DNA from: Streptococcus pseudopneumoniae
GTDB lineage: Bacteria > Bacillota > Bacilli > Lactobacillales > Streptococcaceae
Assembly (NCBI RefSeq): GCF_001074975.1
Contig: NZ_JUUO01000121.1
Coordinates: 1-63,915 of the forward strand
DNA length: 63,915 nucleotides
Direction: 5' to 3'
This document shows, piece after piece, positions 10,018 through 20,393 of the stretch; within the stretch, counting starts at the first letter, position 1; the number at the start of each line of letters is the position of its first letter. The notes beneath the pieces are model-generated. The model saw only the letters and a program-made list of their open reading frames with translations, was not told where the DNA came from and did not search any database. The position numbers and the translations under genes were made by a program.

Positions 10018-11583
10018 ATGAGAAAAATATACTTATCTATTTTCACAAGTCTCTTGCTGATGCTGGGACTTGTCAATGTTGCCCAAGCCGATGAATATTT
10101 ACGCATCGGGATGGAAGCAGCATATGCTCCCTTTAACTGGACCCAGGATGATGATAGCAACGGAGCTGTCAAAATCGATGGGACTAACCAGTATGCTAAC
10201 GGATACGATGTTCAAATCGCCAAGAAAATCGCTAAGGACTTAGGTAAAGAACCTTTGGTTGTTAAAACCAAGTGGGAAGGTCTAGTCCCTGCCCTTACTT
10301 CTGGTAAGATTGACATGATTATCGCAGGTATGAGTCCAACTGCCGAACGCAAACAAGAAATTGCCTTTTCAAGCAGTTACTACACTAGCGAACCAGTTCT
10401 ACTAGTCAAAAAAGATTCTACTTATGCCAATGCCAAGTCTTTAGATGACTTTAATGGTGCAAAAATCACTTCTCAACAAGGTGTCTATCTTTATGACTTG
10501 ATTGCACAAATCACAGGTGCTAAAAAAGAAACTGCCATGGGAGACTTCGCTCAAATGCGCCAAGCACTTGAGGCTGGTGTCATTGATGCCTATGTTTCTG
10601 AACGCCCTGAAGCTCTGACTGCCGAAGCTGCTAACTCTAAATTCAAGATGGTTCAAGTAGAACCAGGTTTCAAAACTGGAGAAGAAGACACGGCTATCGC
10701 CATTGGACTTCGTAAAGATGACAATCGTATTAGCCAAATCAATGCCAGCATCGAAACCATTTCTAAAGATGACCAAGTTACCTTAATGGATCGTATGATC
10801 AAGGAACAACCTGCCGAAGCTACAACAACTGAAGAGACTAGCAGTAGTTTCTTTAGCCAAGTCGCTAAAATTCTCTCTGAAAACTGGCAACAACTCTTGC
10901 GTGGTGCTGGTATCACTCTTTTAATCTCTATTGTCGGAACCATCATAGGTCTCATTATCGGTCTTGCCATTGGTGTCTTCCGTACTGCCCCTCTCTCTGA
11001 AAACAAAGCCATTTATGGCCTACAAAAACTAGTCGGATGGATCCTCAATGTCTACATTGAAATTTTCCGTGGTACGCCAATGATCGTTCAATCGATGGTT
11101 ATCTACTATGGAACTGCCCAAGCTTTCGGTATCAATCTTGACCGTACACTGGCTGCTATCTTCATCGTTTCGATTAACACTGGTGCCTACATGACTGAAA
11201 TCGTACGTGGCGGTATCCTAGCGGTTGACAAGGGACAATTTGAAGCCGCGACTGCTCTTGGTATGACTCATAACCAAACCATGCGTAAGATTGTCCTACC
11301 TCAGGTTGTCCGTAATATCCTACCAGCAACTGGTAACGAATTTGTCATCAATATCAAAGATACATCTGTATTGAACGTTATCTCTGTTGTCGAACTTTAT
11401 TTCTCAGGAAATACCGTGGCAACCCAAACTTATCAATACTTCCAGACATTTACAATCATCGCCGTGATTTACTTTGTCCTCACCTTCACCGTAACACGTA
11501 TCCTACGCTTCATCGAACGCCGCATGGACATGGATACCTATACTACAGGTGCTAACCAAATGCAAACGGAGGATTTGAAATAA
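10018..11583 (+). CDS. Amino-acid ABC transporter, fused substrate-binding protein and permease
   Basis: This is a one-chain importer subunit of the GlnP type. Residues 1-24 are a signal peptide (ending NVAQADE). Residues about 25-265 form a polar-amino-acid binding domain (SBP family 3). A linker rich in T, E and S leads to a His/Glu/Gln/Arg/opine-type permease domain at about 295-510. Its EAA-like loop is visible ([20 protein letters not shown]). At 521 residues it has a single binding domain, unlike the two-domain lactococcal GlnP. Glutamine or another polar amino acid is likely, but specificity cannot be read from sequence. Its stop overlaps the ATPase start by one base. Confidence 0.9.
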   Translation: MRKIYLSIFTSLLLMLGLVNVAQADEYLRIGMEAAYAPFNWTQDDDSNGAVKIDGTNQYANGYDVQIAKKIAKDLGKEPLVVKTKWEGLVPALTSGKIDMIIAGMSPTAERKQEIAFSSSYYTSEPVLLVKKDSTYANAKSLDDFNGAKITSQQGVYLYDLIAQITGAKKETAMGDFAQMRQALEAGVIDAYVSERPEALTAEAANSKFKMVQVEPGFKTGEEDTAIAIGLRKDDNRISQINASIETISKDDQVTLMDRMIKEQPAEATTTEETSSSFFSQVAKILSENWQQLLRGAGITLLISIVGTIIGLIIGLAIGVFRTAPLSENKAIYGLQKLVGWILNVYIEIFRGTPMIVQSMVIYYGTAQAFGINLDRTLAAIFIVSINTGAYMTEIVRGGILAVDKGQFEAATALGMTHNQTMRKIVLPQVVRNILPATGNEFVINIKDTSVLNVISVVELYFSGNTVATQTYQYFQTFTIIAVIYFVLTFTVTRILRFIERRMDMDTYTTGANQMQTEDLK

Positions 11584-12347
11584 TGACACAAGCAATCCTT
11601 GAAATTAAACACCTCAAAAAATCCTATGGACAAAACGAAGTGCTAAAAGACATTTCTCTGACTGTCCACAAGGGAGAGGTAATCTCTATCATCGGAAGCT
11701 CTGGAAGCGGGAAATCAACCTTCCTACGCTCCATTAACCTACTTGAAACACCAACTGATGGACAAATCCTTTATCATGGACAAAACGTCCTCGAAAAAGG
11801 CTATGACCTCACGCAATACCGTGAAAAGTTAGGAATGGTTTTCCAATCCTTTAACCTCTTTGAAAATCTCAACGTGCTTGAAAATACAATCGTCGCTCAA
11901 ACAACTGTCCTAAAACGTGAACGTACAGAAGCTGAAAAGATTGCCAAAGAAAACTTGGAAAAGGTCGGCATGGGTGAACGCTATTGGCAAGCCAAACCAA
12001 AACAACTCTCAGGTGGTCAAAAACAACGTGTGGCCATCGCTCGCGCCCTCTCCATGAATCCAGACGCCATTCTATTTGATGAACCAACATCAGCTCTCGA
12101 TCCAGAAATGGTTGGAGAGGTCCTCAAAATCATGCAAGAACTAGCCCAAGAAGGCTTGACTATGATTGTCGTGACCCACGAAATGGAATTCGCCCGTGAT
12201 GTCTCTCACCGTGTTATCTTTATGGATAAGGGAGTCATTGCTGAAGAAGGCAAACCAGAAGACCTCTTCACCAATCCTAAAGAAGACCGTACAAAAGAGT
12301 TCCTTCAACGTTATCTCATACTCAATGAAAATCAAAGAGCAAACTAG
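11583..12347 (+). CDS. Amino-acid ABC transporter ATP-binding protein (GlnQ type)
   Basis: This cytoplasmic ATPase powers the fused binding protein/permease encoded just upstream. Walker A (GSSGSGKST) is near residue 38, the signature LSGGQKQ near 139, and Walker B with catalytic Glu ([12 protein letters not shown]) near 160, followed by the H-loop VTHEME. Start and stop overlap (TAATG) implies translational coupling. Oddity: the last nine residues (ILNENQRAN) and the stop codon are encoded by the left end of a BOX repeat, so the original C-terminus after FLQRYL has been replaced by repeat sequence. Confidence 0.93.
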   Translation: MTQAILEIKHLKKSYGQNEVLKDISLTVHKGEVISIIGSSGSGKSTFLRSINLLETPTDGQILYHGQNVLEKGYDLTQYREKLGMVFQSFNLFENLNVLENTIVAQTTVLKRERTEAEKIAKENLEKVGMGERYWQAKPKQLSGGQKQRVAIARALSMNPDAILFDEPTSALDPEMVGEVLKIMQELAQEGLTMIVVTHEMEFARDVSHRVIFMDKGVIAEEGKPEDLFTNPKEDRTKEFLQRYLILNENQRAN

Positions 12348-12469
12348 GAAACTAGCCGCAGGCTGCTCAAAACAGTGTTTTGAGGTTGTGGATAGAGCTG
12401 ACGAAGTCAGCAACATATACCTACGGCAAGGCGACGTTGACGTGGTTTGAAGAGATTTTCAAAGAGTAT
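12318..12469 (-). repeat. Full BOX element (A-B-C) overlapping the ATPase gene end
   Basis: It is complete: boxC terminus at left, boxB with the dyad CTGACGAAGTCAG, and boxA containing CTACGGCAAGGCGACGTTGA at right, one base different from the classical BOX-PCR primer sequence over that span. The left 30 bases are in frame with the upstream ABC ATPase. Confidence 0.92.
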
Positions 12470-12484
12470 CAAATAAAAAGAAAA

Positions 12485-12510
12485 GGCTGCATCAATCGTG
12501 CAGTCTTTTT
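12485..12510 (+). terminator. Intrinsic terminator after the ABC transporter operon
   Basis: A GGCTGCA / TGCAGTC stem with a short loop is followed by TTTTT. It lies just beyond the BOX element, so transcripts of the transporter operon would include the BOX. Confidence 0.8.
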
Positions 12511-12582
12511 GCTGTCCAAAATGAAAAGGCAGATCCTCTATCTCTACTACTTGAGTGTCAAGAATCCGCCATTATCCAAAGA

Positions 12583-12798
12583 TTAATCTTCAAATTTTTC
12601 ATGATTTTTTTCATAGAAATCAATTAAACCTAGAGCTGTTTCAAATGAAATATTTTTTACTTTTGCACGACCCTGCGCTAGAGCAATGATAGACATTTCA
12701 CGCGCATTCGTTTCTTTAGAGATACGGTAGCCTGTGATCTTCTTATCACGAACCCAGCCAACAACTGATTCTACTTTTTCAAAGTTTGACTTAGCCAT
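12583..12798 (-). CDS. Small conserved hypothetical protein, possibly HTH
   Basis: The 71-residue protein is preceded by AGGAGAAGG about 5 nt before ATG, which supports translation. The segment KITGYRISKETNAREMSIIA resembles the first helices of a Cro/CI-type HTH. The following SFETALGLIDFYEK resembles the end of such domains, so a small DNA-binding role is possible but unproven. No signal peptide or membrane segment is present. It stands alone between the transporter terminator and a 1-kb gene-free region. Confidence 0.7.
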   Translation of the reverse strand: MAKSNFEKVESVVGWVRDKKITGYRISKETNAREMSIIALAQGRAKVKNISFETALGLIDFYEKNHEKFED

Positions 12799-13346
12799 GT
12801 CCTTCTCCTATTTTCTTCTTTACGTTATTTAATTGTATACGTTTTTATGCTTTTTGTCAATAAAAAAACATATATTCAATAAAATTAATGGTTTATTTTT
12901 CTGTTACTATCTTATTAAAGCCGATAATATATAGGTTTTTACTTACTATAAACCATTAGTAAATACCTTTAAAATAATTGCATTATTAAACCTATAATAT
13001 GTAAGAATATCCATATAAACTACATACCAGCTACTCAATAGGATAGACAGGAGTCATATTCAAGTAATTCTATACATTCCTTTAAAATTATTAAAGCTAT
13101 CAAAGATAATATTTTCCTCTGATTACCTCTTAACTATCTCTTTCCTTTCTCTTTATCTAAGATCCCTTCCTGTCATTATTTAAATATTATTTTCTTTTTC
13201 AACTGGTACAATGAACTTATTTCATCAGATTTTACATATTCTTTTCAAACACCACTTCATAGTCAGCATCTAGAATATGACTTCCTAATGTCACAAACTT
13301 TTCTACTATTCTCATTTTACAAGTATCAGACCAATTTTATCAATTA
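12799..13346. other. AT-rich gene-free stretch with nested inverted repeats
   Basis: No gene-sized frame was found. Two nested inverted repeats occur: AATGGTTTAT (12887-12896) with ATAAACCATT (12948-12957), and AATATATAGGTTT (12926-12938) with AAACCTATAATAT (12988-13000). A minus-strand frame of about 34 codons without a good ribosome site (about 13240-13345, with ATG AGA ATA GTA GAA) may be the tail of a lost gene. Otherwise nothing is recognised. Confidence 0.4.
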
Positions 13347-13496
13347 ATACTCTTCGAAAATCTCTTCAAACCACGTCAACGTCTCCTTACCGTAGGTATA
13401 TGTTACTGACTTCGTCAGTCTTATTTACAACCTCAAAGCAGTGCTTTGAGCAACCTGAGGCTAGTTTCCTAGTTTGCTCTTTGATTTTCATTGAGT
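13347..13496 (+). repeat. Full BOX element (A-B-C)
   Basis: It runs from ATACTCTTCGAAAATCTCTT (boxA) through ACGTCTCCTTACCGTAGG and the boxB dyad CTGACTTCGTCAG to TTTGCTCTTTGATTTTCATT (boxC). It lies in the gene-free region between the small HTH-like gene and ilvA. Confidence 0.9.
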
Positions 13497-13660
13497 CTAA
13501 AATCACTAAATCTGTCTCATAAATACTGATTATTTTTTCTAATCCCTATTATATTTAGTTAAATCTCAGATTTCCTATATATAAAATAGTAGATTTCAAA
13601 AAACTCCTTCTATATAACAAGTAATTTTACTCCCTTACTATAAACTGAATCAAAAAATAA

Positions 13661-13753
13661 TAGGTGCTATAGTGAGTTGTAGTAGAAATAGCACGATAGA
13701 TTTCCTAAGTCCATAGGAATCGCCCCCTTTCTTCACCCTCATTATAACACCTA
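13661..13753. mobile_element. Small TA-flanked MITE-like element
   Basis: Imperfect terminal inverted repeats GGTGCTATAGT and ATTATAACACC enclose about 90 bp, and each outer end is a TA dinucleotide. Size, short inverted ends and TA flanks fit the IS630/Tc1-type non-autonomous elements of streptococci such as RUP, though identity to RUP could not be tested. It carries no coding capacity. It lies about 40 bp beyond the ilvA stop. Confidence 0.45.
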
Positions 13754-13795
13754 TACATCAGTTGTGCAAATAATATGATATTTTTTTATTAGTCC

Positions 13796-15046
13796 TCAGA
13801 CAAGCATATTATAGAGCGTTTCATTACCATTTAAGTTAATATAAGCTGGATCAAAACCTTCCATTCGACGAATCAATCCTGCATAATCATGCTTATCTGC
13901 CAAAGCAATCCCAATTAATACTGGACCTGTTCCCTTACTAGCTCGTTTGATATACTCAAAACGTGTGATATCATCGTTTGGTCCCAAAATATCATTTACA
14001 AATTCACGCAAAGCTCCTGGACGCTGTGGAAAGTTGACCACAAAGTAATGCTTAATCCCATCATAAATCAAGGCACGCTCTTCCATTTCTGGCATACGGT
14101 TGATATCATTATTTCCTCCAGAAATGATACAACAAATGGTTTTCCCCTTGATATATTCAGCTAAAACTTCTAAAGAAGCAATACTAGCCGCTCCAGCAGG
14201 TTCTGCGACAATCCCTTGCTTAGAGTAAAGATCAATCAAGGTTTCAGAAATCAATCCCTCATCGACACCTACCAAAGTTTGAACATGTTGGCGAGTTGCT
14301 TCATAGGTCAATTGACCTACCTTTTGTACAGCAATCCCATCCGCAAATTTGTCAATTTCTTTAAGTTTGACTGGACCACCAGCTTCAAAGGCAGCCTTCA
14401 TGGAACGCGCTCCATTAGCCTCTACCCCAATGACTTCAATTTCTGGACTTGTTTCCTTGATATAGGTAGAAACCCCGGCAATGAGACCGCCACCACCAAC
14501 AGGAACCAAGACAGCATCAAAATCAATCGATTCTTTTCGAGCTTCTTCTAAAATCTCATAAGCAACTGTCCCTTGACCAGCTTGAACATGGGCATCATCA
14601 AAGGGATCAATAAAGGTACGATTTTCAGAGACTGTAAATTCTTGAGCTGCCTTAGCAGAAGCATCAAAGGTATCTCCAACTAGTTTAATGGTTACGAAGT
14701 CTCCACCAAAAAAGCGAACTTGACCAATCTTTTGTTGCGGAGTAGTAATAGGCATAAAGATAGTAGCAGGAATGTTCATCTCATTACAAGTATAGGCTAC
14801 TCCCTGCGCATGATTTCCCGCAGAGGCACAGACTACCCCACGTTCACGCTCTTCCTTGCTGAGTTGGGAAATGGCATAATAAGCACCACGAATTTTAAAA
14901 GAACGAACACGTTGGGCATTTTCCTTTTTCAAATAAATCTTAGCATCGTACTTCTCCGATAAATAATGGTCATAATCAAGCGGTGTATTAACGACCACAC
15001 CATTCAAGACCTTATGAGCCTTGATTATATCTTTTGAACTTAACAT
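13796..15046 (-). CDS. ilvA: Threonine ammonia-lyase (threonine deaminase)
   Basis: This PLP enzyme turns threonine into 2-oxobutanoate, the entry step to isoleucine. The PLP lysine lies in RSFKIRGAYYA near residue 51, the phosphate-binding loop is VGGGGLI near 185, and SGGNND is near 315. A C-terminal ACT-like regulatory region (about 325-416) would mediate feedback by isoleucine or valine. Two ATGs are adjacent (15049 and 15046). The second sits at better spacing from AGGAG and gives 416 residues. The gene follows the ilvC terminator, so it is probably expressed separately or by read-through. Confidence 0.95.
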   Translation of the reverse strand: MLSSKDIIKAHKVLNGVVVNTPLDYDHYLSEKYDAKIYLKKENAQRVRSFKIRGAYYAISQLSKEERERGVVCASAGNHAQGVAYTCNEMNIPATIFMPITTPQQKIGQVRFFGGDFVTIKLVGDTFDASAKAAQEFTVSENRTFIDPFDDAHVQAGQGTVAYEILEEARKESIDFDAVLVPVGGGGLIAGVSTYIKETSPEIEVIGVEANGARSMKAAFEAGGPVKLKEIDKFADGIAVQKVGQLTYEATRQHVQTLVGVDEGLISETLIDLYSKQGIVAEPAGAASIASLEVLAEYIKGKTICCIISGGNNDINRMPEMEERALIYDGIKHYFVVNFPQRPGALREFVNDILGPNDDITRFEYIKRASKGTGPVLIGIALADKHDYAGLIRRMEGFDPAYINLNGNETLYNMLV

Positions 15047-15113
15047 CATTTTCTCCTAGACTATTTCATACTTATCGCAATCCATCCTCTTAAAAGTGAG
15101 ATGAATTGATTAT

Positions 15114-15139
15114 AAAAGCGAGTTAGTCCCCCAACTCGC
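15114..15139 (-). terminator. Intrinsic terminator after ilvC
   Basis: On the minus strand, GCGAGTT and AACTCGC arms enclose a G-rich loop and are followed by TTTT. Confidence 0.85.
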
Positions 15140-15160
15140 CTTCACCTTAATTTCTATCAA

Positions 15161-16207
<1,047 letters not shown>

Positions 16208-16248
16208 TTATTGCCTTTTAGGCTGGTTTAACAAATTTAAAATATTTT

Positions 16249-16356
16249 TATACTCAATGAAAATCAAAGAGCAAATTAGGAAGCTAGCCGCAGGCTGTAC
16301 TTGAGTACGGCAAGGCAAAGCTGACGTGATTTGAATTTGATTTTCGAAGAGTATTA
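16249..16356 (-). repeat. BOX element (no boxB) between ilvN and ilvC
   Basis: The boxC end is at left and the boxA end (TTTTCGAAGAGTATTA) at right. Its right edge coincides with the ilvN stop codon. It is the short A-C form with TACGGCAAGG core. The boxA part reads TTTGAATTTGATTTTCG instead of the usual TTTGAAGAGATTTTCG. Confidence 0.88.
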
Positions 16357-16830
16357 ATCGCGGGTAAATCCAGTTGCACCCGTTCGAGCAATATTGCGAA
16401 TACCGTATGGTCGAATGACTCGCAACAGGGCTTCGCTCTTTTCTGCATTTCCTGTCATCTGAATGGTAATCGAGCTTGGCGCTACGTCTACTACCGTTGC
16501 ACGGAAAGGTTGAATAATGGCTAGAATCTCAGCTCGCTTCTCAGCTGGCGCTGACATCTTAACCAAAATCACCTCGCGCTCCAAATGAGGCTTGTCTGTA
16601 ATATCACGAATGCGAATCACATCAATCTGACGATTGAGTTGCTTAATGATTTGCTCCACCTCATCATGTGAAGCAACATCAATAATAATAGTGATACGCG
16701 ATACATTCGGATCTTCTGTTGCTCCAACAGAGATACTTTCGATATTAACCTGACGACGAGACAGGACACCAGTAAAGCGATTGAGGACTCCTGAACGATT
16801 TTGTAGTTTTGCTGTTAACATTCTACGCAT
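16354..16830 (-). CDS. ilvN: Acetolactate synthase small (regulatory) subunit
   Basis: This is the ACT-domain subunit that activates IlvB and gives valine feedback inhibition. At 158 residues it has an N-terminal ACT domain (LQNRSGVLNRFTGVLSRR, residues 8-25) and a C-terminal ACT-like half, the standard size. It overlaps the ilvB end by 8 bp, so translation is coupled. Its TAA stop coincides with the edge of a BOX element. Confidence 0.95.
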   Translation of the reverse strand: MRRMLTAKLQNRSGVLNRFTGVLSRRQVNIESISVGATEDPNVSRITIIIDVASHDEVEQIIKQLNRQIDVIRIRDITDKPHLEREVILVKMSAPAEKRAEILAIIQPFRATVVDVAPSSITIQMTGNAEKSEALLRVIRPYGIRNIARTGATGFTRD

Positions 16831-18523
16831 GGAACTTCACCCCCAACATCTCATGATTACTCTTACCAGCTGGTACCATTGGTAACACCTGTTCCTTACG
16901 AGAAATATCTACCTCGATTAGCATAGGAACATCCTCAGTGATGACTTCAAGGTCTTGAGCCAAGGTCTCAGGATTGTCAAACTTATAGTTTTTAATGCCA
17001 TAAGCTTGTGCCATCAATTGGAAATCAGGAAGAGTGTCAAAGACTGATTCTGATGTTCTACCTTCATAGAAGGATTCCTGCCACTGGCGAACCATTCCAA
17101 GTGAGTGATTGTTCAGCATAACCACCTTGATTGGCACCTTGTAAATGTTCAAAATAGCCAATTCCTGGTTAGTCATTTGGAAACCACCATCCCCAACAAA
17201 CAAGACTACTTCCTTATCTGGGTTAGCAATTTTAGCACCGATTGCTGCTGGAATTCCGAATCCCATCGTTCCCAAACCACCTGAAGTCACTAACTGACGT
17301 TCATTTTGGTAGGGATAATACTGAGCTGTCCACATTTGATGTTGTCCTACGTCGGTGACAACAATGGCATCTCCATTCGTCAATTCACCAATTCGTTCAA
17401 TAACAGCTTGCGGTTGGACCACACGCTCTTTCTTATCATAAGAACGAACACGGTTCTTGTCTTTAGTGACTTTTTCAATCCATTTCTCAGTATTGTTATG
17501 AACTGTCGGTTCTGCCAGCAACATTTGCAAGGCTTTCTTAGCATCTCCAACTACTGGAATATCTGTACTGATAATCTTGCCAATCTCGGCTGGGTCAATA
17601 TCAATGTGGGCAACCTTAGCATTCTTAGCGAAAGTCTTAGGATTCCCCGTCAGGCGGTCATCAAAACGGCAACCAATACTAATCATAAAGTCAGCTTCTG
17701 TCATAGCAATATTAGCTGCAAATGACCCGTGCATTCCTCCCATCCCAAGGAAGAGTGGATGACTCGTTGCAATCGTTCCTTGCCCCAAAAGGCTGGTTAC
17801 AACTGGAATTTGATAGCGCTCTACAAATTCATTTAATTCTGCCGCAGCCTCAGCATAGCTAATCCCACCACCAGCTAGCAAGACTGGTTTTTTAGCCTTG
17901 GACAATTGCTTCAAGATTTTCTTAATTTGCATATCATTTGGCTCAAGAGTCGGTTGATAGCTTGGTAGATTCACTTCTGGTGAATAGATGAAGTCTGTTT
18001 CCAAAGCTGAAACGTCTTTAGGTAGGTCAATGACGACTGGCCCTGGTCGACCTGTAGTTGCGATATGGACAGCTTCCGTAATAATACGAGGAATATCAGC
18101 TGTCTCTCGAACTTGGTAATTGTACTTAGTGATTGGCATGGTAATTCCCACGATGTCTGCCTCCTGAAAGGCATCCTTACCAATTCCTGCTCGCGCCACC
18201 TGACCTGTAAAGACCAAAAGGGGAACACTGTCGCTCATTGCATCCGCAATCCCTGTAATGGCATTTGTTGCTCCCGGTCCGCTAGTGACGACGGCAACAC
18301 CCAACTTTCCAGTTGATTTGGCATAACCTTCAGCTTCATGCAAACAACCTTGCTCATGGCGTCCTAGAATGTGACGAATGCCTTTAAAATTATATATCGC
18401 ATCATAAAAAGGCAAGACCGCACCACCAGGATAGCCAAAGATGGTATCAATTCCTAAATCACGAAGTGTTTCCAAAACTAGGTCCGACCCCGTTTTAGGA
18501 GATTCTAAACTGATTTTCTCCAT
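16823..18523 (-). CDS. ilvB: Acetolactate synthase large (catalytic) subunit
   Basis: This ThDP- and FAD-dependent enzyme condenses pyruvate with pyruvate or 2-oxobutanoate, starting valine/leucine and isoleucine synthesis. The activating glutamate is in GRHEQGCLHEAEGYA near residue 55. The ThDP/Mg motif starts GDGGFQMTNQEL near 440 and ends LNNHSLGMVRQWQ near 473. Its 566 residues include the three expected domains. It is first in the ilvB-ilvN-(BOX)-ilvC unit, and a promoter and a CodY-like site lie upstream. Confidence 0.96.
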   Translation of the reverse strand: MEKISLESPKTGSDLVLETLRDLGIDTIFGYPGGAVLPFYDAIYNFKGIRHILGRHEQGCLHEAEGYAKSTGKLGVAVVTSGPGATNAITGIADAMSDSVPLLVFTGQVARAGIGKDAFQEADIVGITMPITKYNYQVRETADIPRIITEAVHIATTGRPGPVVIDLPKDVSALETDFIYSPEVNLPSYQPTLEPNDMQIKKILKQLSKAKKPVLLAGGGISYAEAAAELNEFVERYQIPVVTSLLGQGTIATSHPLFLGMGGMHGSFAANIAMTEADFMISIGCRFDDRLTGNPKTFAKNAKVAHIDIDPAEIGKIISTDIPVVGDAKKALQMLLAEPTVHNNTEKWIEKVTKDKNRVRSYDKKERVVQPQAVIERIGELTNGDAIVVTDVGQHQMWTAQYYPYQNERQLVTSGGLGTMGFGIPAAIGAKIANPDKEVVLFVGDGGFQMTNQELAILNIYKVPIKVVMLNNHSLGMVRQWQESFYEGRTSESVFDTLPDFQLMAQAYGIKNYKFDNPETLAQDLEVITEDVPMLIEVDISRKEQVLPMVPAGKSNHEMLGVKFHA

Positions 18524-18561
18524 TGTTCCCCTTTCTCTTCTCTTAAAAATAACTTGTTACT

Positions 18562-18616
18562 ATCATACCATTTTTTCAAAATTTTTCAAGACAAAAGAAG
18601 AAATTTTCTGAATTTT
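18562..18616 (-). promoter_or_regulatory. ilvB promoter with upstream CodY-like box
   Basis: On the minus strand, TTGAAA (18584-18589) and TATGAT (18562-18567, preceded by TGG) are 16 bp apart. Just upstream, AATTTTCTGAATTTT (18602-18616) matches the CodY consensus AATTTTCWGAAAATT at 13 of 15 positions. CodY control of branched-chain amino acid genes is established in streptococci; binding here is inferred. Confidence 0.65.
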
Positions 18617-18689
18617 CTATTTTAACGTTTATTTATGAATATTATTTTTGTTTTTATTAAAAAGATACCGATTTCATTTGCTAAAAAAG

Positions 18690-18713
18690 AAAAAAGAACT
18701 GATTTCTCAGTCC
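18690..18713 (-). terminator. Intrinsic terminator after fakA
   Basis: On the minus strand, GGACTGA and TCAGTTC form a stem with a GAAA loop, followed by TTTTTTC. Confidence 0.9.
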
Positions 18714-18723
18714 TTTATTAATC

Positions 18724-20391
18724 TTATTCTACACTAAATAGGTATGGGTAAACAGGTTGTTGGCCTTGGTGAATCTCAACTTCAACGTCTTCGAATTCTT
18801 CTGCGATTTCTTGAGCAATTTCATTGGCAAGTTCTTCGCTTCCGTCTTCACCGACATAGAAGGTTACGATTTCACTATCTTCATCCAACATATGTTTCAA
18901 TGTTTCAGTCAAGGTTTGGTGCATATCAGGGTTTGACACGAGGATTTTCCCATCCACCATACCTAGATTATCGTTTTCATGGATTTCTAAGCCATCAATG
19001 GTTGTATCACGAACGGCTGTTGTGACGCTTCCGCTAACGACATCACTAAGAGCAGCAGTCATACGCTCTTGGTTTTCTTCAATGGACTTGCTTGGATCAA
19101 AGGCAAGAAGACTTGTCAAACCTTGAGGAAGAGTACGAGCCTCTACCACTACTGCTGGTTGCTCCAAAACTTCTGCTGCAGATTGAGCTGCCATGAAGAT
19201 GTTCTTGTTGTTTGGTAGGAAGATGATGTTACGAGCGTTGACCTGTTCAACAGCCTTGATAAAGTCTTCTGTTGAAGGGTTCATAGTTTGACCGCCTTCG
19301 ATAACATAATCTACACCTTGAGAACGGAAGATATCTGCTAGACCTTTACCAGCCACCACAGCAATCAAAGCATACTCTTTTTCTTCAGCTGGTTTGCTAA
19401 CTTGAGCAGCTTCTTTCTCAACCTGTGCTTCGTGTTGGTTACGCATATTGTCAACTTTCACCTTGACTAAGCTACCATATTTGAGACCTTCTTGCATAAC
19501 AAGTCCTGGATCTTCTGTATGGACATGGACTTTGACAATTTCATCATCATTAACAACGAGGAGAGAGTCTCCAAGTTCATTCAAGTAGTTACGGAATTCG
19601 TCGTAGTCAAAGTCTTTGGCATAGGTTGGACCTTGCTTAAGAGCTACCATAATTTCAGTACAGTAACCAAAGGTGATATCCTCAGTCGCTACGTGACCAG
19701 CTACAGACTTGTGATGTTCTGCATTGATCATTTCACTCATGTTAGCAGGAGTCGCTACAAAGTCCTCAGATGCAATATATTCGCCAGTAAGAGCTGAAAG
19801 GAAACCTTCGTAGATGAAAACCAATCCTTGACCACCTGAGTCCACAACACCAACTTCTTTCAATACTGGAAGCATGTCTGGCGTTTTAGCTAGAGCTGTT
19901 TTAGCACCTTCCAAGGCTGCGCGCATCACTTCAACAGCGTCATCTGTTTGCTCAGCTTTTTTCTTAGCACCGATAGCAGCCCCACGAGAAACTGTCAAAA
20001 TCGTTCCTTCAACTGGTTTCATCACTGCCTTATAGGCGACTTCCACACCTGACTGGAAGGCAAGGGCCAAGTCTTGACCTGTTAACTCGTCTTTATCCTT
20101 GATAGCTTGTGAAAATCCACGGAAAAGCTGAGAGGTAATAACACCTGAGTTACCACGCGCACCCATCAAAAGACCTTTGGCAAGAATGATCGCTACCTCA
20201 CCAACTGTAGAAGCTGGCTTGTCTGCAACTTCTTTCGCACCATTTTCAATGGTCATTCCCATGTTTGTTCCAGTATCTCCATCCGGAACTGGAAAGACGT
20301 TTAATGAATTGACATATTCAGCTTGCTTATTCAAGCGAGTTGATGCAGCTTGCACCATTTCTTGAAATAAGCTAGTAGTAATTTTTGACAC
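18724..20391 (-). CDS. fakA: Fatty acid kinase subunit FakA (DAK2/DegV-like)
   Basis: This is the ATP-binding subunit of fatty acid kinase, which phosphorylates exogenous fatty acids held by a FakB protein so they can enter phospholipid synthesis. The N-terminal DhaL/DAK2 domain (about 1-200) shows the Mg-binding loop VPDGDTGTNMGMT near residue 36 and the glycine-rich LLMGARGNSGVI near 73. A middle domain and an EDD-like C-terminal domain follow. At 555 residues it matches the YloV/FakA family. It lies 2 bp after an Asp23-family gene, the usual pairing in Firmicutes. No FakB is in the window. Confidence 0.93.
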   Translation of the reverse strand: MSKITTSLFQEMVQAASTRLNKQAEYVNSLNVFPVPDGDTGTNMGMTIENGAKEVADKPASTVGEVAIILAKGLLMGARGNSGVITSQLFRGFSQAIKDKDELTGQDLALAFQSGVEVAYKAVMKPVEGTILTVSRGAAIGAKKKAEQTDDAVEVMRAALEGAKTALAKTPDMLPVLKEVGVVDSGGQGLVFIYEGFLSALTGEYIASEDFVATPANMSEMINAEHHKSVAGHVATEDITFGYCTEIMVALKQGPTYAKDFDYDEFRNYLNELGDSLLVVNDDEIVKVHVHTEDPGLVMQEGLKYGSLVKVKVDNMRNQHEAQVEKEAAQVSKPAEEKEYALIAVVAGKGLADIFRSQGVDYVIEGGQTMNPSTEDFIKAVEQVNARNIIFLPNNKNIFMAAQSAAEVLEQPAVVVEARTLPQGLTSLLAFDPSKSIEENQERMTAALSDVVSGSVTTAVRDTTIDGLEIHENDNLGMVDGKILVSNPDMHQTLTETLKHMLDEDSEIVTFYVGEDGSEELANEIAQEIAEEFEDVEVEIHQGQQPVYPYLFSVE

Positions 20392-20393
20392 GG

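Noticed and set aside
12196..12586. Plus-strand frames running through the BOX near 12.4 kb
   Set aside because: They read repeat sequence and the ABC ATPase in a wrong frame, with no ribosome site.
18524..18723. T-box or leucine-type attenuator upstream of ilvB
   Set aside because: The leader is too short, and no T-box sequence (TGGN'CC bulge motif) or specifier loop was found. A CodY-like box explains regulation better.
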